Below, in pieces: positions 1-4,976 of a stretch of DNA of 6,291 nucleotides. Source of the DNA: Synergistales bacterium (GTDB lineage: Bacteria; Synergistota; Synergistia; Synergistales; Synergistaceae); assembly GCA_026002695.1 (NCBI GenBank), contig BOCB01000069.1:1-6291 (forward strand). Direction: 5' to 3'. The position numbers and the translations under genes are program-made. The stretch's first letter is position 1; each line of letters starts with the position of its first letter. The notes under the pieces were generated by a model. It was not told where the DNA came from and made no database searches. It saw only the letters and a program-made list of their open reading frames with translations.

Positions 1-100
1 TGTCGGCGGCGAGGCAGGGGCGCCCTATCGCATCGAGTACGTCAAATTAGCTCTCATGTCGATACGAGGCATAATTATTTATTTCACCCCGCGATGGTTG
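1..100. other. Left edge, no supported gene
   Basis: The first 45 or so bases are GC-rich and then turn abruptly AT-rich. On the plus strand the frame starting at base 2 has GC-rich third positions and reads VGGEAGAPYRIEYVK before entering sequence antisense to the toxin gene; it stays open to a TGA at 239-241. Another plus frame ends at a TAG at 48-50. Either could be the tail of a gene lying to the left, but 50 bases are too few to choose. I see no terminator hairpin after the toxin gene, which stops at 101 on the minus strand. Confidence 0.2.
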
Positions 101-364
101 TCAATATCCATAATGCCCCTTGCAGGAAACTATCAACAAATTCTGCTTTTCGTCACCTGTATAGATAAGGCGGTGCTCTTCGTTAATGCGGCGGCTGTAA
201 TTTTTGCTCCCTCTCAGCGCTTCGGGCTTGCCTATGCCTGACATAAAGCCATTGCGCTGAATATCTTTTATCAGCGCGTTTATGCGGTCAATGATTCTTT
301 TATTAGTTATCGCCCACTCTAAATATTCTTCCCAAGCCTTATTTGTGAAGCTCAGGGCATCCAT
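101..364 (-). CDS. yoeB: YoeB-family mRNA interferase toxin
   Basis: This 87-residue protein is the toxin of a type II toxin-antitoxin module. YoeB toxins bind the ribosomal A site and cleave mRNA during translation when not held by the antitoxin. The sequence aligns along its full length with E. coli YoeB (84 residues): W11 and the EYLEW region near the N terminus, INALIKDIQRN at about 29-38, the GKPEAL motif with catalytic-type E48, and the block SRRINEEHRLIY at 57-68 that includes R65. It ends in SCKGHYGY, where H84 and Y85 match the conserved C-terminal His-Tyr, here followed by an extra Gly-Tyr. All the key catalytic positions are present, so the toxin is probably active. Its ATG lies inside the last codons of the antitoxin gene (13-base overlap, different frame), so translation of the two is likely coupled. 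No terminator is visible downstream. Confidence 0.95.
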   Translation of the reverse strand: MDALSFTNKAWEEYLEWAITNKRIIDRINALIKDIQRNGFMSGIGKPEALRGSKNYSRRINEEHRLIYTGDEKQNLLIVSCKGHYGY

Positions 365-579
365 TTGTTAAGCCATTCCTCCCACTCCGTGAATGTCATG
401 GTTATGACTTCGCCGTTCTCGGCCTGTCTAAGCGACTCGTCAATCTTAGCCAGATACTCGGCGTTGCGGCGCGCCTTCGCGTCGTCAATGAACTTTATAA
501 CCGGTTCTATCTCGCTGTCCGGCAGTTTATTTACTCGCCGGATAAGGCTCTTTCTGCGCTCTGCTGTCGCTGTTGTCAT
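352..579 (-). CDS. Antitoxin partner of the YoeB toxin
   Basis: This 75-residue protein is encoded immediately before the toxin, the usual antitoxin-first order, and ends in ATGCCCTGA, which overlaps the toxin start. The N-terminal part, RRKSLIRRVNKLPDSEIEPV at about 9-28 and onward, is a predicted helical segment of the kind that precedes antitoxin tails. The C-terminal part, with AEYLAKIDESLRQAENGEVI at about 40-59, then TFTEWEEWL, resembles the tails of antitoxins that neutralise YoeB/Txe toxins by wrapping around them. It does not show the classical YefM/Phd N-terminal start, so the DNA-binding fold is unclear and I give no symbol. Family knowledge predicts that it represses its own promoter together with the toxin. 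The ATG at 579 is supported by a well-placed ribosome binding site. Confidence 0.87.
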   Translation of the reverse strand: MTTATAERRKSLIRRVNKLPDSEIEPVIKFIDDAKARRNAEYLAKIDESLRQAENGEVITMTFTEWEEWLNKWMP

Positions 580-588
580 CTTTTATCA

Positions 589-595
589 CTCCCTT
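589..595 (-). promoter_or_regulatory. Ribosome binding site of the antitoxin gene
   Basis: The minus strand reads AAGGGAG, followed by 9 bases and the ATG at 579. This is a good Shine-Dalgarno match and decides the antitoxin start. Upstream, no convincing -35/-10 pair with normal spacing was found. A short perfect dyad, GGTA-TAG-TACC at 606-616, lies where an autoregulatory operator could sit, but that is only a suggestion. Confidence 0.7.
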
Positions 596-612
596 GAGGA
601 GGTGTGGTATAG

Positions 613-817
613 TACCGGAATGGATATTCGGAAATCTTCAAAAACAAAGCTCTAAAACTCTACACAAAACTCGGGGCGATTCATTGACGAAATGCCGGAA
701 GATCAACAACACCTTCCTGAAGAAAAACGAGAGCAAGGAATCCTCGCCCGAGTGATCTGCCTTGCTCCCCTGTTTGAGTTGATTCTTCACATAATCGAGA
801 TTATTCTCGATTGGTGA
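613..817 (+). pseudogene. Possible frameshifted small-gene remnant
   Basis: On the plus strand, codons from 613 to 684 read as a plausible peptide ending KALKLYTKLGAIH and then hit TGA at 685-687. A +1 shift there joins a second open stretch reading DEMPEDQQHLPEEK, continuing to a hydrophobic, amphipathic tail (LAPLFELILHIIEIILDW) and a TGA at 815-817. The second part alone could be a 41-residue ORF starting with the ATG at 692, but no Shine-Dalgarno sequence precedes it. I do not recognise the protein. The sudden change of the coding-like frame suggests a decayed small gene, a programmed frameshift or a repeat element. The opposite strand also has an open frame here (638-790), so even the strand is uncertain. 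Confidence 0.25.
723..767 (-). terminator. Probable terminator of the FIST-kinase operon
   Basis: Read on the minus strand, the arms GAGCAAGG (767-760) and CCTTGCTC (738-731) form a perfect 8-base-pair stem. The 21-base interval can itself fold a small CTC/GAG helix. The stem is followed by TCG and then five T residues (727-723), giving a weak U-tract. It lies about 100 bases after the kinase stop codon and before the toxin-antitoxin genes, so it would separate the two units. The three-base gap before the T-run and the long loop make it an imperfect intrinsic terminator. Confidence 0.45.
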
Positions 818-820
818 AGA
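784..820. repeat. Strong inverted repeat (hairpin)
   Basis: The arms TCTTCAC (784-790) and GTGAAGA (814-820) enclose a second perfect inverted repeat, AATCGAGA (793-800) and TCTCGATT (805-812), around the tetraloop TTAT. With one T:G pair and a single bulged A, this makes a stem of about 16 base pairs. Neither strand has a good T-run beside it, so it is not a standard terminator. It could be an mRNA 3'-end stabiliser for the kinase operon, a protein-binding site, or the end of a repeat element. Confidence 0.7.
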
Positions 821-852
821 TAAAGCTTTTCAGGAGGCATTGTATTACCGTT

Positions 853-883
853 GCGCCCTACCGTCAAGGGCGCGGCGGTTTTT
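853..883 (+). terminator. Hairpin over the kinase stop codon, possible plus-strand terminator
   Basis: GCGCCCT (853-859) and AGGGCGC (867-873) pair perfectly around the loop ACCGTCA. On the plus strand the stem is followed by GGCGG and then five T residues (879-883), resembling an intrinsic terminator but with a five-base gap. On the minus strand no T-run follows, so it would not terminate the kinase message, although the kinase stop codon (866-864) falls in the loop. If it works, it would end plus-strand transcripts crossing 600-850 and protect the kinase gene from antisense transcription. Confidence 0.3.
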
Positions 884-2951
884 GCAAATATTGGCGCAGC
901 TTCTGCAGCACGTCTCCGAAATCCAGCGGTTTGCCCACATGGTCGTTCATGCCCGCCGCGAGGCATTTTTCCACGTCCTCCCGGAATACATTGGCCGTCA
1001 TCGCGACAATGGGAATATTCTTTGCCTTTTGATCGTCCATGGAGCGTATAAGACGCGTCGCTTCATAGCCGTCCATCTGCGGCATTTGTATATCCATAAA
1101 AATCATGTCGTACCGCCCCGGCGCGTCACCGAACATCCGCACCGCCTCCGCGCCGTTTCCGGCGCAGTCAATCGCCAGCAACGTCGGCTCAAGGAGAGAC
1201 ATCACGATCTCCCGGTTAATCTCAACGTCGTCCGCTAAAAGGATGCGATAACCCTCAAAGCAGTCGGCTTCTTCGTCCGCTTCATTCGATTCCGGAGTAT
1301 TGCAAAGACCCAGACATTCGTTAATGCAGTCCGCGACCGCGGACGGGAAGAGCGGCTTAGGCAAAAATTTGTCCACTCCGGCGGCCTTGGCCTCATCCTC
1401 TATGACGTTCCACTCCGTTGCGGATATCATTATGACAACGGATTTGCCGGCTCCGCCTTCTTTAATCTGACGGGAAAATTCTATGCCGCTCATGCCGGGC
1501 ATTTTCCAATCCACAAAGTAAATGTCGTAGTTACCGTTACTCCTGATCCGCGCGATCGCGTCCTCGCCGCTGATGGCCGTATCGCATATGAACCCGAAAC
1601 GGGACGCGATGTCCTTAAAGTACTCGCATATCTCGGGGGTATCGTCTACCGCAAGCACGCGAACGTTGCCCCAGTGCAGATCGGGGCTCAAAAGGCCCTG
1701 CCGGGCTCCCTCCGCGCCGCGCCGCGCCTGTATGACAAAGGCAAAGGTCGAACCCTTGCCTATTTCCGACTCTACCCATATATGCCCGCCCATCATCTCC
1801 ACGATGCGCTTACTGATGGCAAGCCCCAGCCCTGTGCCTCCGAACTTGCGCGAAGTGCTGCCGTCGGCCTGCTCAAAGGAGGAAAAGAGGCGCGATTTCT
1901 GCTCGTCGCTGATGCCGATGCCCGTATCCGTCACTTCGATTCGCAAAAAACAGGCGCCGTCCTCCTCCTTGAGGAAACGAGTGTCGAGGCGCACGGAGCC
2001 ATGTTCGGGCGTGAATTTTACTGCGTTGCTCAGCAAGTTGGTAATCACCTGCGTCAGCCGCTGGTCGTCGCCGATTAGAACGCGCGGGATATTCTTGTCT
2101 ACATTGACGGTAAGGTTCTGCTGTTTTTCGTCCACGCGGAAGCTGTTGACATCCACAACCTTCCGGAGCATTTTTTCAAAATTGAACTCCACGGGCGAGA
2201 GCTCAAACTTATTGGCCTCGATCTTGGACATATCCAGAATATCGTTGATGACGCCGAGCAGGTGGACGGAGGCCTCCTCTATTTTAGCGAAGCAATAGTC
2301 TTTTTTTTCTGTATCGGCGGTGGCTTTCCCGATGGAGGTCATCCCGATGACTGCGTTCATGGGCGTGCGCATCTCGTGGGACATGTTGGAGAGGAAGCTG
2401 CTTTTGGCCAAGCTTGCCCGCTCCGCGCGCTCTCTGGCCTTGAACAGCTCGGAGACGTCGTTCATGACGATGACGATGCCGCAGCAGACGCCGTCTTTCT
2501 TTGCGGCGGGTGAGATTTTGACCTGGTAAACAGTCTCGTGTCCGTCTAAGAAGGTAACTCGTTTCTCATAATCAGCGGGCTTTCCGCTTTCAATGACATC
2601 ACGGCACTGCTTGCTGAAGCCGGCGATCCATGTCTCCGAAATGATGCGCTCGAACAGCGCGCTGAAAGACATACCCACCATTTCGCGCATGTCCATGTAG
2701 CCCAGGATTGTGACTATTCTCTCGCTGCTTAGCACGAACCGCAAGTCAAGGTCGAACATCATGATCGTGCCGGGCGCGTTCTGGAGCAGCAAACGAGTAT
2801 AGAAGTTCGAGAGTTCCTTGGCCGCCTCATTTGCGTCGTGCAGCCGCTCAACCTGCGCGTGCATACCGGACAGCGCACGGTAATCCCGCTCAAGTTTTTT
2901 GTACTGCCTCGCCAGCTGCTTGTATTCTTTTTCGCAGTCCGAATCGGGCAT
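864..2951 (-). CDS. Cytoplasmic hybrid histidine kinase, PAS-HisKA-HATPase-REC-REC
   Basis: A 695-residue sensor kinase that should autophosphorylate a histidine and pass phosphate through its own receiver domains. Domains in order: an N-terminal charged coiled coil (about 5-50); a PAS domain (about 54-170); HisKA with the H-box SNMSHEMRTPMN, giving phospho-acceptor H192; HATPase with the N-box around N305-N309, the G1 motif DTGIGI at 342-347 and the G2 motif GGTGLGL at 371-377; a first receiver (about 431-545) with acidic pair D436/D437, phospho-site D481 and K532; and a second receiver (about 568-690) with D574/D575, phospho-site D620, T652 and K674. All key residues are intact. There is no membrane segment or signal peptide, so it acts in the cytosol. 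No histidine phosphotransfer domain follows, so a separate Hpt protein or regulator is expected. Its ATG lies one base after the upstream FIST stop codon and has no clear Shine-Dalgarno, which points to translational coupling. The FIST protein is its likely input partner. Confidence 0.96.
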   Translation of the reverse strand: MPDSDCEKEYKQLARQYKKLERDYRALSGMHAQVERLHDANEAAKELSNFYTRLLLQNAPGTIMMFDLDLRFVLSSERIVTILGYMDMREMVGMSFSALFERIISETWIAGFSKQCRDVIESGKPADYEKRVTFLDGHETVYQVKISPAAKKDGVCCGIVIVMNDVSELFKARERAERASLAKSSFLSNMSHEMRTPMNAVIGMTSIGKATADTEKKDYCFAKIEEASVHLLGVINDILDMSKIEANKFELSPVEFNFEKMLRKVVDVNSFRVDEKQQNLTVNVDKNIPRVLIGDDQRLTQVITNLLSNAVKFTPEHGSVRLDTRFLKEEDGACFLRIEVTDTGIGISDEQKSRLFSSFEQADGSTSRKFGGTGLGLAISKRIVEMMGGHIWVESEIGKGSTFAFVIQARRGAEGARQGLLSPDLHWGNVRVLAVDDTPEICEYFKDIASRFGFICDTAISGEDAIARIRSNGNYDIYFVDWKMPGMSGIEFSRQIKEGGAGKSVVIMISATEWNVIEDEAKAAGVDKFLPKPLFPSAVADCINECLGLCNTPESNEADEEADCFEGYRILLADDVEINREIVMSLLEPTLLAIDCAGNGAEAVRMFGDAPGRYDMIFMDIQMPQMDGYEATRLIRSMDDQKAKNIPIVAMTANVFREDVEKCLAAGMNDHVGKPLDFGDVLQKLRQYLQKPPRP

Positions 2952-2952
2952 T

Positions 2953-4143
2953 TTAGAACATGCAGAGCGTTATCGAGCAGTTGTGGAACCTGTTCAGCGC
3001 TATTCCGTCCCTGTAACGCACGGGGCCGACTTCGCCGTAGCAATATGTCCCCATGAGCGATACCCCGTCAGGCAGCATGTCTGACAATATCTTTCCCTCG
3101 GCCTCCGCTTCCTGTCCCAAAACGAGCGAGCGCCCGCAGCACGAGACGCAGAACAGCGTGGAGTAGGTATACCCCGTCCGCTTCGCCGCTTCTGCCAGAA
3201 GGGCGCTCATGGATTCCTTGCAGGAGGTCTTGATATCATCTCTTTTGAGCAGACAGATATTGGCAAGCGAGCCCGCCGGCACATCCCCGCCGAATATGCC
3301 CGCGCCCGACTCAATGTCCAAGCCGACAATATGCCGCATAATAGGCGCTTCATCCTCATTTTCCCGCGTAAGCATCATGGGGTTCGCGTTAAACGCGAGC
3401 TGGACATCCGGCACGTTAGTCTCAAACCCAAAGCCCTTGAGGTAGTCCACGAAGGTCTCATTCCCCGCGCGCCGGACAATATTGCCCTCGGCGTCGGTGA
3501 TGCGGCGGACTCGCTCGGCAAAGGGCGACGTAACATGGCGAATGGCGAACGCCGGTCTGACATTTCCCCAAAAGCTGACGACGACTATGGATTTATCGTA
3601 TACCTCGCCGGAGAGAAACGTCCGTGCTTGGTCATATTGGTAGTCATCCGAGGCGACGCCTCCGATGACGGGGACGCCGGGTATTTCCCCGGCCAGCGTA
3701 TCCAAATAAATATCGCCGGAAAAGGGCATGCCGAACGGACATAAAGCAAACAGCATCCCCGGCTTATCGCCGCTTACCGCAGTCTGAGGGATTGTTTTAC
3801 GGTACGCGTCGCGGATTCCCGGCGCGGGGTCTCCGCCCGCGAGCGGCCGCGAGGCCGCCGCTCCGAACAAGCAGTCGTCCGCCGTCAGCACAGTCAGTAT
3901 CGCGGCCGCCTCGTGGTGGCCGTCCGCATACAACTCGGCAAGCGTAGTCATGCCCGCCACTTCAATACCCAGAAGTTTTTTCAGTTCCCCCGTGACGGCC
4001 CCGCCGTCCATATCCGCGTCGCAGAGCAAGATGCCGATAGAGTTCCTCGCGAGTTCCAGCTTTTCATTCACCGCGCCGGCAAGCTCTTGGGCCGCCGCCG
4101 CCGCGTCGTCTAACTCATACGAAATCGCAACCGCACTCTTCAT
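2953..4143 (-). CDS. FIST-domain sensory protein (FIST_N and FIST_C)
   Basis: A 396-residue soluble protein made of the two FIST halves. FIST_N covers about 30-225 and includes the glycine-rich turn GVPVIGGVASDD at 156-167. FIST_C covers about 228-375 and ends with the typical stretch CVSCCGRSLVLG, then LMGTYCYGEVGPV. FIST domains are ligand-sensing modules; some stand-alone members (NosP) bind haem and nitric oxide and control a neighbouring hybrid kinase. Here the kinase gene follows after a single base, so this protein is very probably its sensor partner. The ligand cannot be read from the sequence. The protein is rich in cysteine (11 residues), with a CxxCC cluster at 332-336 and two more near the C terminus (389, 394). 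No signal peptide or membrane span is seen. The start at 4143 is supported by a ribosome binding site 7 bases upstream. Confidence 0.93.
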   Translation of the reverse strand: MKSAVAISYELDDAAAAAQELAGAVNEKLELARNSIGILLCDADMDGGAVTGELKKLLGIEVAGMTTLAELYADGHHEAAAILTVLTADDCLFGAAASRPLAGGDPAPGIRDAYRKTIPQTAVSGDKPGMLFALCPFGMPFSGDIYLDTLAGEIPGVPVIGGVASDDYQYDQARTFLSGEVYDKSIVVVSFWGNVRPAFAIRHVTSPFAERVRRITDAEGNIVRRAGNETFVDYLKGFGFETNVPDVQLAFNANPMMLTRENEDEAPIMRHIVGLDIESGAGIFGGDVPAGSLANICLLKRDDIKTSCKESMSALLAEAAKRTGYTYSTLFCVSCCGRSLVLGQEAEAEGKILSDMLPDGVSLMGTYCYGEVGPVRYRDGIALNRFHNCSITLCMF

Positions 4144-4150
4144 AAAAATA

Positions 4151-4157
4151 CCCCTTC
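4151..4157 (-). promoter_or_regulatory. Ribosome binding site of the FIST gene
   Basis: The minus strand reads GAAGGGG, followed by TATTTTT and the ATG at 4143. The match and the 7-base spacing are good and fix the FIST start. Confidence 0.75.
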
Positions 4158-4193
4158 CGATTCAGTATTCCGCGATCAAATATCAACTCCGCT

Positions 4194-4222
4194 ATTATGC
4201 AACCTTTTGACGAATAAATCAA
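4194..4222 (-). promoter_or_regulatory. Sigma70-type promoter of the FIST-kinase operon
   Basis: On the minus strand a -35 element TTGATT (4222-4217) and a -10 element CATAAT (4199-4194) are separated by exactly 17 bases. The -10 matches the consensus at five of six positions and the -35 at four of six. Transcription would start near 4187 and give a leader of about 45 bases before the FIST ATG. No dyad overlapping the promoter was convincing as an operator. Confidence 0.65.
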
Positions 4223-4261
4223 AAAATTTAACGTATATCTTCAATAAAGATGTTGGATGAG

Positions 4262-4293
4262 CGGGTGGCCGCAGGCCGCCCGTTTTGTTTTTT
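4262..4293 (+). terminator. Intrinsic terminator on the plus strand, upstream of rsmG
   Basis: CGGGTGGCC (4262-4270) pairs with GGCCGCCCG (4274-4282) over nine base pairs, one of them T:G, around the loop GCA. It is followed directly by TTTTGTTTTTT. This is a textbook rho-independent terminator for plus-strand transcription. No plus-strand gene precedes it, because the upstream gene is divergent. It may end a small or antisense RNA, act as an attenuator for a longer rsmG transcript, or be a relic of a lost gene. Confidence 0.8.
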
Positions 4294-4297
4294 GTTC

Positions 4298-4306
4298 TGC
4301 TATACT
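4298..4306 (+). promoter_or_regulatory. Extended -10 promoter of rsmG
   Basis: TGC followed by TATACT is an extended -10 element, with five of six hexamer matches. No -35 hexamer is seen at the right distance, as is common for extended -10 promoters. The hexamer ends 7 bases before the A of the rsmG ATG, so the start of transcription would fall at or next to the start codon and give a leaderless or nearly leaderless message. Confidence 0.5.
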
Positions 4307-4313
4307 ATCATTC

Positions 4314-4976
4314 ATGGATGACAGCGTCGCTCTGAAACTTCACGAATACGCGCGCCTTCTCGGCGCGGCTAATTCCCGCGCGCGGCTCACCGGGCCGTCC
4401 GCGCCGGACGTCCTGTTCGATGAGCATATCATGGACGCCTCCCGCGCTGTTTCCTATCTGCCGGAAGGCTGTTCTTTCGTTGACGTGGGCACCGGCGGCG
4501 GGATACCCGGTATGGTGTGGGGAATATGCAGGCCGGATACGAGGGGCGTTCTGCTCGAAAGCGTCGGCAAGAAAGCGGCGCTCGTCTCCGAGATGGCGGA
4601 AGCCCTCGGCGTTCAAAACGTAAACGCGGTAAACGCGCGATCGGAGGATTTCGCAAAGGAGCATAGGGAGCGGTTCGACGTCGCGGCCGCGAGAGCCTTA
4701 GCGGGCGCGGCGCTGCTTGCCGAACTCCTGTCCCCGTTAGTGCGCGTCGGAGGGAGGATAATAGCCTTTAAGGGACCGCGCGTACACGACGAAATAGACA
4801 TACCGCCAAACAAATGGCGGCTGCTCGGGCTGTCCGCGCCTGAGCTTCACAGTTATTACGCGCCTCGCTCAAAGGAGCTGTACCTCGTAATATGGGAGAA
4901 GCTGTCGATCTGCGCCCGGCGCTTCCCGAGAAGGCCGGACGCATCGAAAAAAACTCCGTTTTACGGCATGACGTAG
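4314..4976 (+). CDS. rsmG: 16S rRNA (guanine-527-N7)-methyltransferase RsmG (GidB)
   Basis: A 220-residue S-adenosylmethionine-dependent methyltransferase that modifies G527 in the 530 loop of 16S rRNA. Its length is close to the usual 200-240 residues. Visible family marks are the N-terminal helical part with NSRARLTGPS at about 20-29, DEHIMDAS at 36-43, the SAM-binding motif VDVGTGGGIPG at 56-66, LLESVGKKAALV at 80-91, the FDVAAARALA motif with R127, and FKGP at 152-155. The tail CARRFPRRPDASKK matches the basic tail usual for the family. I chose the ATG at 4314. The in-frame ATG at 4257 would force translation through the terminator hairpin and add 19 residues unlike the family. No Shine-Dalgarno precedes 4314, in keeping with a leaderless message. 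The last 16 bases overlap the convergent outer-membrane gene. Confidence 0.95.
   Translation: MDDSVALKLHEYARLLGAANSRARLTGPSAPDVLFDEHIMDASRAVSYLPEGCSFVDVGTGGGIPGMVWGICRPDTRGVLLESVGKKAALVSEMAEALGVQNVNAVNARSEDFAKEHRERFDVAAARALAGAALLAELLSPLVRVGGRIIAFKGPRVHDEIDIPPNKWRLLGLSAPELHSYYAPRSKELYLVIWEKLSICARRFPRRPDASKKTPFYGMT
4947..4966 (-). terminator. Weak terminator after the patatin-barrel gene
   Basis: On the minus strand CCGT-AAA-ACGG forms a four-base-pair stem that includes the stop codon region, followed by AG and seven T residues (4953-4947). The T-run is good but the stem is short. It lies inside the end of the convergent rsmG gene. Confidence 0.3.

Noticed and set aside
622..658. On the minus strand, GTTTTAGAGCTTTG followed by TTTTTGAA resembles the first half of a type II-A CRISPR repeat.
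   Set aside because: There is a single copy, no second repeat at spacer distance, no complementary AAAAC end and no cas gene. Chance similarity is more likely.
638..790. Minus-strand open frame of 50 codons with a GTG start.
   Set aside because: No Shine-Dalgarno precedes it, it overlaps the probable terminator and hairpin, and it resembles no family I know. It is kept only as part of the spacer finding.
832..1238. AGGAGG at 832-837 with a TTG two bases later, opening a 132-codon plus-strand frame.
   Set aside because: The spacing is too short for initiation, and the frame is antisense to the second receiver domain of the kinase.
1573..2298. Plus-strand open frame of 241 codons.
   Set aside because: It is entirely antisense to the kinase and has serine/arginine-rich shadow composition with no domain signature.
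4257..4313. Earlier in-frame ATG for rsmG.
   Set aside because: The 57 bases cross a strong terminator, have no ribosome binding site and encode residues unlike the RsmG family.
4308..4664. Minus-strand open frame antisense to rsmG.
   Set aside because: It mirrors the codon structure of rsmG and has no start signal or recognisable motif.
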